This document shows positions 1-5,704 of a stretch of DNA of 9,645 bases, piece after piece. Each line of letters begins with the position of its first letter. Position 1 is the first letter of the stretch. Location of the stretch: assembly GCA_038245795.1 (NCBI GenBank), contig JBBRSC010000121.1:1-9645 (forward strand). Reading direction: 5' to 3'. The DNA is from JBBRSC01 sp038245795 (GTDB lineage: Bacteria; Actinomycetota; Acidimicrobiia; Acidimicrobiales; Microtrichaceae). The position numbers were made by a program, and so were the translations under genes. The notes under the pieces are model-generated. The model worked only from the letters and a program-made list of their open reading frames with translations, was not told the origin of the DNA and searched no databases.

Positions 1-486
1 CTTCAACACGATGGCCACCGACTGGGGTTCGACGTTCGGCCAACTTCTTCCCACGATCAACGCCAATCTGCTGTCTGGATCCCAGGTGAAGCTGTGCGGG
101 TCGAAGCCGGCGTTGAGCGAGGTGTTCGGGGCTGTCCAACTGGTGATCTCACGCTGCGCTTGAGGGTTCGAGTTGTCGAACAGCGTCACCTTCGCCGAAC
201 CATCGCTACCTCGCTCGCTGCCGCCGACGCCAACCCCCAGCAGACGACCGTCGCCGACTGGATGGAGATAGTTGGAGAACCCGGGAACCTTGAGTTCACC
301 CAGGAGCTTCGGCGATGCCGGATCGGAGAGGTCGATGGAGAACAGGGGGTCGACCTGACGGAACGTCACGATCGAGACGAGGTTGCCCTCGAAGCGCACA
401 CTCTGGATGGTCTCGCCATCACCGAGGCCGTCGAGATGACCGAGCTCGACAAGAGCGCCATCTTTGAGTGCCAGCGTGGTGACCCG
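1..486 (-). pseudogene. Continuation of the beta-propeller lipoprotein after the amber codon; partial at left edge
   Basis: Reading on from the TAG in the same frame gives 162 sense codons with no further stop to the window edge. The translation starts RVTTLALKDG and includes LDGLGDGETIQSVRF, VTFRQVDPLFSIDLSDP, LGELKVPGFSNYLHPVGDGR and DPHSFTWDP. This matches my recollection of the second half of Beta_propel family proteins, where a '(S)RVTxL' strand follows a variable loop and 'TFRQxDPLxxIDLSDP' and 'GELKxPGxSxYLHP' come later. No plausible start codon or ribosome binding site lies just after the stop, and half a propeller would not fold alone, so this is not an independent gene. It is either the distal part of a freshly inactivated gene, or it is expressed by readthrough, or the stop is a base error. 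The true C-terminus lies outside the window. Confidence 0.85.
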
Positions 487-489
487 CTA
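487..489 (-). other. In-frame amber (TAG) codon inside the propeller gene
   Basis: On the minus strand the context is GCG ACT ACC TAG CGG GTC ACC ACG. It lies between the last residues of the proline-rich insert and the first conserved strand of the next blade. Related proteins, as I recall them, often have Ser or another polar residue before RVT, and TCG to TAG is a single substitution. The frame is intact on both sides, so this is a point change and not a frameshift. Confidence 0.9.
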
Positions 490-1956
490 GGTAGTCGCCG
501 TCGGCGCGGGTGCCGGCGGGCCAGGCGTCGGCGCAGGTTCGGGGGCTGGCTTCGGCGGCTCAATAGGGGCTGGCCCGCTGGTCGGAACTGGCTCGGGCGG
601 TGGGGTTGGCGCTGGTGCTGGTGAAGGATTCGGGGCGCAATCGATGGCCGGTCCGCCACATGGTTCGCTCGGTGCACTGGGAGCAACGGGCGCGTTCGGC
701 GCGGTCTCCACTGGACTGGTCGCTGCACCGCCCTTGGAGCTCACCGCGACATCACCGTTCGGCATCGCAACACCGTCGGTCGCCATTCCGATGAAACCGT
801 TACTGCCCTCAGTGGTGGCGATCCGCAGGATGTCGTTCTGTTCGTCCATCGAGTACTGGTTCAGCAGCGTGCCGGGCACTCGACCAGAGCCTTCGTAGCG
901 GGCGGGCGCTGTGCCAGAGATGTCGAAGCGATGGATATCGGTGGCGGGGCGGTACTCCCGAGCGCTGGGTGCAGGTTCGGCAACCGTTGCGACGTACAGC
1001 GAGTTGTCGTTGGCATAGACAGTCTGTCCGCTCGCCATGATGCTGGTAGTCGCCACGTCGTTCAATTCGCCGGCGATCGTCAGAATGGTCAGCGAGCCGA
1101 AGCCGGAGAACTCCACGGGCTTGAGTGCAGTCGTGCACTCCACGAGCGTTGAACGACGACCCTCGTCGCTTCGCCCGGGGAGCCACTGCTCGATGGTTGA
1201 GTCGTTGATCGCCGGCACACTTCCAGCGCCGGAGAAGCTGACCTCCCTGCCGATCTGGGGATTGCTGATGACGATCCGCATCGCACCGTTGGCCAGTCGG
1301 GTCGAGATGGGCGCGCCATCGACCGTCGTCGAGAACTCCACGGTCGGAGACCCCTCGATGTTCACCTGGCTCATGGAGGTGAACACTCGGCCGTCGGGGG
1401 TGTAGGTGGTGCCAATGGTGATGACCTTGCCGTTGACGACGAGGAACTCGGTGGCGTCGCTGGGGAGTTCCACTTGGCCGATCTTCGGGAGGTCGGGTGA
1501 GAGTCCCACGACCGCCAACGTGCGGTTCGCCAAGACGACGATCCGATCGCCGACGATCTTCACGTGGTCACCCTCGTCAACGTTGGCGACCTGATTGTTG
1601 GTTCCGGTCGACGGCTGGCGGCTCTCGACCGGTACGTTCCGCTCCGCGCTGGCGGCGGCGTCGGCGGCCCCACCAGCGGCTCTGCTTGTTGGCGTTAAAG
1701 CGGATGCCGCAAGGTCACCATTCTGATCAAGCCGTTTGGTTGCCTCGCCTTTCACCCATCCCAACAGGTCATCGCAACCGGTGGCGGCGACAAGTTTCGA
1801 CGCGAAGGTGGCGACGGGTCCGGTCGGCTTGACCGTGGTGGTCGTGGGGGGACGCGCCGTGGAGTCGACGCACGCCCCAGCGAGCGCAATCACTCCCAAG
1901 AGAACGGCGAGGAGCGTGGTCCGAGAACAACGGACTGATGAGGTGGAGGAGCGCAT
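487..1956 (-). CDS. Beta-propeller domain lipoprotein, N-terminal part up to an in-frame amber stop
   Basis: The 489-residue product is an exported lipoprotein of the actinobacterial secreted beta-propeller family (Pfam 'Beta_propel'); its molecular function is unknown. I chose ATG at 1954-1956 because AAAGGG (1964-1969) sits 7 nt upstream and the next residues form a lipoprotein signal: Arg-containing n-region, hydrophobic core at residues 14-26, and a lipobox-like LAGAC with Cys29. An upstream TTG at 2017-2019 would put 21 polar residues ahead of the signal and is less likely. Residues 51-75 (with CDDLLGWVK) and the block TNNQVANVDEGDHVKIVGD at 119-137 are hallmarks of the family; propeller-blade sequence follows. 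Residues 414-489 are a Pro/Ala-rich insert, then TAG. The same frame continues past the stop with typical family sequence, so this is not the natural end. It lies 81 bp downstream of leuD on the same strand. A disrupted gene, stop readthrough or a sequence error are all possible. Confidence 0.85.
   Translation of the reverse strand: MRSSTSSVRCSRTTLLAVLLGVIALAGACVDSTARPPTTTTVKPTGPVATFASKLVAATGCDDLLGWVKGEATKRLDQNGDLAASALTPTSRAAGGAADAAASAERNVPVESRQPSTGTNNQVANVDEGDHVKIVGDRIVVLANRTLAVVGLSPDLPKIGQVELPSDATEFLVVNGKVITIGTTYTPDGRVFTSMSQVNIEGSPTVEFSTTVDGAPISTRLANGAMRIVISNPQIGREVSFSGAGSVPAINDSTIEQWLPGRSDEGRRSTLVECTTALKPVEFSGFGSLTILTIAGELNDVATTSIMASGQTVYANDNSLYVATVAEPAPSAREYRPATDIHRFDISGTAPARYEGSGRVPGTLLNQYSMDEQNDILRIATTEGSNGFIGMATDGVAMPNGDVAVSSKGGAATSPVETAPNAPVAPSAPSEPCGGPAIDCAPNPSPAPAPTPPPEPVPTSGPAPIEPPKPAPEPAPTPGPPAPAPTATT
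490..717 (-). other. Segment encoding a Pro/Ala-rich insert with one cysteine pair
   Basis: The last 76 residues before the amber codon are dominated by Pro, Ala, Thr and Glu in short PAPxP and PxPE units. They contain two cysteines in PCGGPAIDCAP that could form a disulfide in the exported protein. The segment interrupts the propeller between an 'LRIATTEG' strand and the 'RVTTLAL' strand, a position where this family carries a variable loop; here the loop is unusually long. It is an in-frame low-complexity insert and not an exact tandem DNA repeat. Confidence 0.8.
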
Positions 1957-2027
1957 TGCGGAACCCTTTCGAACGTCTCGCACATGAGACGACGGGATGG
2001 CGCAGGCTGGTTCCCGCAATGAGGGAA
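1954..2027 (-). promoter_or_regulatory. Nested inverted repeats covering the leader and start codon of the propeller gene
   Basis: In the minus-strand transcript, CATTGCGGGAACC (2021-2009) can pair with GGTTCCGCAATG (1965-1954) along 12 bp with one bulged base. The second arm contains the ATG and two Gs of the AAAGGG ribosome binding site. The loop holds a perfect 6-bp hairpin, CGTCTC-ATGTGC-GAGACG (1991-1974). A competing local hairpin, TTCCC-TCATTGC-GGGAA (2027-2011), uses the same bases as the upstream arm, so the two structures exclude each other. There is no T-tract, so it is not a standard terminator. The repeats are visible; regulation of translation is inference. Confidence 0.45.
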
Positions 2028-2037
2028 TTCTTTTCCG

Positions 2038-2628
2038 TCAGGCCGTCGGCATCCACTCGGGTCGGTCCGATTCGAACGAGTCGACCTCGTCGCCGTGGGC
2101 GAGTGTGATGCCAATGTCGTCGAGGCCGTTCAACAGGTTGTGTTGCACCGACGGATCGAGGTGAAACGAGATCGTCATTCCGATCGCCGGAGCTTCGAGC
2201 GTGAGACGAGCAACGTCGATCGTGATCTCGAGGTCTGGGTCGGCCTGGATGGCCTTCATGAGCGCGGCGCCCTCGTCGTCGGTGACCTCAACACAGAGCA
2301 GGCCGCACTTGGCCGAGTTGTTCCGAAAGATCGGCCCGAAGCGAGGCGACACCACGGCTTCGAAGCCGTATTGCGAGATCGCCCACACGGCATGTTCGCG
2401 CGAGGAGCCGGTACCGAAGTTCGGCCCAGCAACCAACACGGTGGCGTGCGCGAATCGTTCGTCGTTGAGCACGAAATCCCGGTCATCGCGCCATTCGGCG
2501 AACAGTCCCTTGTCGAACCCAGTTCGTTCGACCCGCTTCAACCAATCGGACGGGATGATCTGGTCGGTGTCGACATCGCTGCGATCGAGCGGAACGGCGG
2601 TACCAGTGATGATGGTGACGGGATTCAT
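2038..2628 (-). CDS. leuD: 3-isopropylmalate dehydratase small subunit
   Basis: The 196-residue protein is the swivel-domain subunit that joins LeuC to make isopropylmalate isomerase, converting 2-isopropylmalate to 3-isopropylmalate in leucine biosynthesis in the cytoplasm. It shows the family blocks RSDVDTDQIIP (residues 16-26), GPNFGTGSSREHA (68-80, substrate-binding loop) and the FGPIFRNNSAKCGLL strand-helix (about 97-111). Its length is normal for bacterial LeuD (about 190-205). ATG at 2626-2628 has AGGAG (2636-2640) 7 nt upstream, inside the 3' end of leuC, and the ATG overlaps the leuC stop as ATGA. This points to translational coupling and equal amounts of both subunits. Nothing looks damaged. 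Confidence 0.97.
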   Translation of the reverse strand: MNPVTIITGTAVPLDRSDVDTDQIIPSDWLKRVERTGFDKGLFAEWRDDRDFVLNDERFAHATVLVAGPNFGTGSSREHAVWAISQYGFEAVVSPRFGPIFRNNSAKCGLLCVEVTDDEGAALMKAIQADPDLEITIDVARLTLEAPAIGMTISFHLDPSVQHNLLNGLDDIGITLAHGDEVDSFESDRPEWMPTA

Positions 2629-4031
2629 GCGAGGTCTCCTGGCGTGGCGAAGTGTCCAGCGATAGCCGTGGCGGCGGCGACGGCCGGCGACACCAAGTGA
2701 GTGCGACCGCCCCGACCCTGGCGGCCTTCGAAGTTCCGGTTCGACGTCGAGGCAGATCGCTCACCGGGTGACAGGGTGTCGGGATTCATCCCCAGACACA
2801 TCGAACATCCTGGCTCGCGCCAGTCGAACCCGGCGTCGATGAAGACCTGATCGAGACCCTCGTCCTCGGCCTGTTGCTTCACGAGATGACTTCCGGGAAC
2901 GACGAAGGTTCGCAGTCCCGCAGCGACGTGGCGGCCTCGTACGACCGACGCGGCGGCCCGGAGGTCCTCGATCCGACTGTTCGTGCAGCTGCCGATGAAG
3001 ATGACGTCGACGTCGATGTCTCGCATGGCGGTACCGGCGGTCAGGCCCATGTATTCGAGCGCCCGCTCTGCTGCCGCACGCTCGGTGGTATCAGCAAAAC
3101 TCGACGGATCGGGCACTCGACCCGAGATGGGCACGATCTGGCCAGGGTTGGTTCCCCAGCTCATCGACGGCTCGATGGTCGAAGCGTCGAGGAAGATCTC
3201 CTTGTCGAACGTGGCGTCGTCGTCGGTGGCGAGGGTTGACCAGTCGGCAACGGCTGCATCCCACTCGGCGCCCGTCGGCGCGTACGGCCGACCTTTGATG
3301 TAGTCGAACGTGGTCTGGTCAGGGGCGATGAGTCCGGCCTTGGCGCCAGCTTCGATGCTCATGTTGCAGACGGTCATTCGGCCTTCCATCGACAGCGCCC
3401 GAATGGCCGACCCGCGGTACTCGGCGATGTAGCCGATGCCGCCGCCGGTGCCCAGCACACCAAGGATCGCCAGGATCACATCTTTCGACGATACGCCCGG
3501 CTGGAGTTCGCCATCGACGTTGATCGCCAACGTGCCGATCGCTCCCTGGGGAAGCGTCTGCGTCGCCAGCACGTGTTCGACCTCGCTGGTGCCTATGCCG
3601 AACGCGAGCGCACCGAACGCTCCGTGGGTCGCGGTATGGCTGTCACCGCACACGATGGTCATGCCCGGCAGGGTCATGCCCTGCTCGGGTCCAACGACGT
3701 GCACGATGCCGTTGTTGGCGTGACCCATCGGAAAGATCGTGATGTCGAACTCAGCGGCGTTGGCTCGCAATGTGTCGATCTGCTTGCGCGACACCGGATC
3801 GGCGATCGGCTGATCGATGTTCGCAGTCGGGATGTTGTGATCCTCGATCGCCAGCGTGAGGTCCGGTCGGCGCACACCACGACCTGCCATCCGCAAGCCA
3901 TCGAACGCTTGGGGGCTGGTCACCTCGTGGATGAGGTGCAGATCGATGTAGAGCAGGTCCGGCTCGTCCTCGGCTCGACGTACAAGATGGCGGTCCCACA
4001 CCTTCTGGCTCAGGGTCATTGGTCGTGACAT
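2625..4031 (-). CDS. leuC: 3-isopropylmalate dehydratase large subunit
   Basis: The 468-residue aconitase-family protein carries the [4Fe-4S] cluster and pairs with LeuD in leucine biosynthesis. The three cluster ligands are present: Cys349 in GSCTNSR, and Cys409 and Cys412 in EPGCSMCLGMNPD. Other family signatures are HLIHEVTSPQAFDGLR near the N-terminus, VCGDSHTATHGAFG (about 133-146), the NRNFEGRQG segment and the C-terminal VSPAVAAATA. Length equals that of typical LeuC (about 466). I chose ATG at 4029-4031 because GGAG (4038-4041) lies 6 nt upstream; an in-frame TTG at 4041-4043 would itself overlap that ribosome binding site. It is first in a leuCD unit and divergent from the IclR-family regulator, the arrangement known from Streptomyces ndgR-leuCD. 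Confidence 0.97.
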   Translation of the reverse strand: MSRPMTLSQKVWDRHLVRRAEDEPDLLYIDLHLIHEVTSPQAFDGLRMAGRGVRRPDLTLAIEDHNIPTANIDQPIADPVSRKQIDTLRANAAEFDITIFPMGHANNGIVHVVGPEQGMTLPGMTIVCGDSHTATHGAFGALAFGIGTSEVEHVLATQTLPQGAIGTLAINVDGELQPGVSSKDVILAILGVLGTGGGIGYIAEYRGSAIRALSMEGRMTVCNMSIEAGAKAGLIAPDQTTFDYIKGRPYAPTGAEWDAAVADWSTLATDDDATFDKEIFLDASTIEPSMSWGTNPGQIVPISGRVPDPSSFADTTERAAAERALEYMGLTAGTAMRDIDVDVIFIGSCTNSRIEDLRAAASVVRGRHVAAGLRTFVVPGSHLVKQQAEDEGLDQVFIDAGFDWREPGCSMCLGMNPDTLSPGERSASTSNRNFEGRQGRGGRTHLVSPAVAAATAIAGHFATPGDLA

Positions 4032-4103
4032 CGCTCGCTCCAATCGCTACAAGATGTGGGTTGCTCCATGCCTGTTCAACATATGGAATACACTTCCCAC
4101 GTG
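4032..4103. promoter_or_regulatory. Divergent leuC / ndgR control region with a candidate operator
   Basis: These 72 bp must contain the promoters of both leuCD (minus) and the regulator (plus), leaving no room for a leader-peptide attenuator or T-box. The clearest symmetric element is TTCAACATATGGAA (4075-4088), with 10 of 14 positions palindromic, flanked by outer TGT/ACA (4073-4092). It lies next to the likely start region of the regulator, and IclR proteins commonly bind such imperfect palindromes. For leuC, TTGAAC (minus, 4079-4074) could be a -35 but I see no good -10. For ndgR, TTGCTC (4061-4066) and TATGGA (4082-4087) are a weak pair. That this region is regulatory is fairly safe; the exact sites are tentative. 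Confidence 0.5.
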
Positions 4104-4772
4104 ATGAAACACACTCTAAGCGGTGTTGGGGTCCTCGACAAGGCAGTAGCCGTCGTGACCGAGTTGGAGCGCGGTCCGCTGACGCTGGCCGAGTTGGTCG
4201 AAGCGTGTGGCACGACTCGCTCAACGACGTATCGCTTGGCGGTTGCGCTGGAAGCGCACGGGTTGGTGCGCCGGACCGACGACGGTCGCTTCGATCTCGG
4301 CTCACGCTGGTCCTCCGTCGGCCATCTCGCGACCCAACGATTTCCGCTGGAGCACGTTGCTCGCCCGATCCTTGAACAACTTCGTGACATCACCCAGGAG
4401 AGCGTGCAGCTCTATGTGATCGAAGGCGACATCCGGCGATGCCTGGTGTCGGTTGACAGTCCCCATGAGCTCCGAACCATCGTCGATACTGGTGCTCGCC
4501 TTCCCCTCGATCGTGGCTCAGCGGGCAGGGTGCTCTCCTCCGAGCCGACCGGGCCCGACGGCTGGATCGAAACGGTCGGCGACCGCCAGAGCGGTGTGGC
4601 CTCGGTGTCCGCACCAATCGTCGACGCCGCTGGCCACATCGTAGCGGCGATCGGCATCTCGGGCCCGATCGATCGCCTCGGAAAGCATCCAGGCCGGCGC
4701 CCCGGGCACGACGTCGTCGCGGCGGCCCGCGACATCGCCGCCGCGATCAGTACGGGCGCTCCAGTTCGCTGA
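4104..4772 (+). CDS. ndgR: IclR-family transcriptional regulator, NdgR-like, divergent from leuCD
   Basis: The 222-residue protein resembles NdgR/LtbR-type IclR regulators of actinobacteria, which control leuCD and other amino-acid genes. The N-terminal SGVGVLDKA block is characteristic. A winged helix-turn-helix spans about 27-54 (TLAELVEACGTTRSTTYRLA), followed by the wing GRFDLGSR (61-68). The IclR effector domain covers about 85-215 with QESVQLYVIEGD and GVASVSAP (164-171), then ISGPIDRLGKHPGR. Compared with my memory of Streptomyces NdgR it is about 15-20 residues shorter between GSAGRVL and GVASVSAP. ATG at 4104 is preferred because it sits just before SGVGVLDKA; GTG at 4101, ATG at 4083 or GTG at 4056 are alternatives, and none has a strong ribosome binding site. 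The stop lies 26 bp inside the 3' end of the convergent rsgA. Confidence 0.85.
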   Translation: MKHTLSGVGVLDKAVAVVTELERGPLTLAELVEACGTTRSTTYRLAVALEAHGLVRRTDDGRFDLGSRWSSVGHLATQRFPLEHVARPILEQLRDITQESVQLYVIEGDIRRCLVSVDSPHELRTIVDTGARLPLDRGSAGRVLSSEPTGPDGWIETVGDRQSGVASVSAPIVDAAGHIVAAIGISGPIDRLGKHPGRRPGHDVVAAARDIAAAISTGAPVR

Positions 4773-5679
4773 GCTCGTCGCCCAATCGACACCAGTGATC
4801 GAAGCGATCACGGTCGATCAGTCCTGACGCCACAGCTGCCGTCACAGCGCACCCTGGTTCATTGCGGTGGGCGCAGTCGCTGAAGCGGCACTGCCCCGTC
4901 AGCTCGGTGATCTCTGGGAACGCAGCAGCCAAACCCTCAGGCGCGTCCCACAATGCCAGCGCCCGGACGCCTGGCGTGTCGACCACGAACTTGCTGTCGC
5001 CGAGCTCGATCAGCCGGGAGGCGGTGGTGGTGTGGCGCCCCTTGTTGTCACCCGATCTCACTTCACCGACGCTCTGGGACGAGTCGCCGCGCAATGCATT
5101 CACGAGCGAGGACTTCCCAACTCCGGACGACCCCAAGAGCACGACCGTCGCCCCAGGGGGCACGGCGGCTCGAAGTTCGTCGAGTCCGGTCTCAGTGGTG
5201 ATCGAGCAGACGATGACGTCAAGGCCCGGAGCGGCGAGGGCAGCTTGTTCGCGCCAACGGGGCACCGCGTCAGGATCGACGTCGGACTTGGTGAGAACGA
5301 CGACCGGTGTCGCGCCGCTCTGGTAGGCCAGCACGAGTTCGCGTTCGAGTCGACGAACATTGAACGGGCGGTCGAGGCCATGGCACAACATGGCCACGTC
5401 GATGTTGGCGGCGCTCGCCTGGGCTCGTCGGGCGCCTTTGGCGGCACGCCGAACGAACACCGACGTCCGCGGGAGGACCTCGAAGATCCTGAGTGACTCC
5501 GGATCCACCATCACCCGGTCCCCGGCGACCACGTTGGCCGCTTTCGATGCGGAGGTCGCTCGGAGATCAACGCCCACTTCGATCCAGATCGTCACGACCC
5601 CTCGATCGCATTGAACGACGCGGGCGGGAACGAGAGCGGCGGCGCTGGATGGTGCGGCGTCGCCGTGTTCTGGGTTCAC
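4747..5679 (-). CDS. rsgA: Ribosome small-subunit-dependent GTPase A (RsgA/YjeQ/EngC)
   Basis: The 310-residue circularly permuted GTPase acts in late 30S subunit maturation. An OB-fold-like N-terminus (about 15-75) precedes G-motifs in the permuted order: G4 TKSD (130-133), G5-like CSI (158-160), G1 GSSGVGKSS (183-191), GRHTTT (214-219, switch I) and G3 DTPG (234-237). A zinc site follows with the family spacing C-x4-C-x-H-x5-C: Cys264, Cys269, His271, Cys277. All key residues are present and the length is normal. The start is GTG at 5677-5679. A -10-like TACGAT ends 8 nt before it, so the mRNA is probably leaderless or nearly so. The gene is divergent from ppx/gppA by 25 bp and convergent with the IclR regulator, their coding ends overlapping by 26 bp. 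Confidence 0.96.
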   Translation of the reverse strand: MNPEHGDAAPSSAAALVPARVVQCDRGVVTIWIEVGVDLRATSASKAANVVAGDRVMVDPESLRIFEVLPRTSVFVRRAAKGARRAQASAANIDVAMLCHGLDRPFNVRRLERELVLAYQSGATPVVVLTKSDVDPDAVPRWREQAALAAPGLDVIVCSITTETGLDELRAAVPPGATVVLLGSSGVGKSSLVNALRGDSSQSVGEVRSGDNKGRHTTTASRLIELGDSKFVVDTPGVRALALWDAPEGLAAAFPEITELTGQCRFSDCAHRNEPGCAVTAAVASGLIDRDRFDHWCRLGDELSELERPY

Positions 5680-5687
5680 TGTTCCCG

Positions 5688-5693
5688 ATCGTA
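5688..5693 (-). promoter_or_regulatory. -10 element of rsgA
   Basis: On the minus strand TACGAT fits the actinobacterial -10 pattern TANNNT. It ends 8 nt before the rsgA GTG, so transcription would begin at or within about two bases of the start codon. No clear -35 is seen about 17 bp upstream. It overlaps by two base pairs the -10 of the opposite gene. Confidence 0.55.
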
Positions 5694-5697
5694 GAGT
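5692..5697 (+). promoter_or_regulatory. -10 element of the Ppx/GppA gene
   Basis: TAGAGT fits TANNNT and ends 7 nt before the GTG at 5705, the spacing expected when transcription starts on the first base of the start codon. This is the main reason for choosing GTG 5705 over the in-frame GTG at 5696, which lies inside this element. No convincing -35 is visible. Confidence 0.55.
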
Positions 5698-5704
5698 GGA
5701 ACCC

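Noticed and set aside
1..486. A separate gene, or a frameshifted one, downstream of the amber codon.
   Set aside because: The sequence reads on in exactly the same frame with no shift, and no start codon with a ribosome binding site exists near the beginning of the segment.
487..489. Pyrrolysine or another recoded amino acid at the amber codon.
   Set aside because: Pyrrolysine systems are not expected in this type of organism and protein, no special element is visible nearby, and a point mutation or simple readthrough explains it more cheaply.
94..624. Plus-strand open frame of 176 codons opposite the propeller gene.
   Set aside because: It lies antisense to confident coding sequence, is rich in Arg/Gly/Trp from the complement of the Pro-rich segment, and has no domain or ribosome binding site.
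490..717. Tandem DNA repeat in the Pro-rich region.
   Set aside because: The repetition is at the level of amino-acid composition; codons vary and there is no fixed repeat unit.
1957..2037. Intrinsic terminator between leuD and the propeller gene.
   Set aside because: Stems are present but no T-tract follows on the transcribed strand, and the outer repeat includes the start codon of the next gene.
2095..2700. Plus-strand open frame of about 200 codons opposite leuD and the end of leuC.
   Set aside because: It is complementary to two clearly real genes in the usual GC-rich antisense phase; the translation looks like no protein family.
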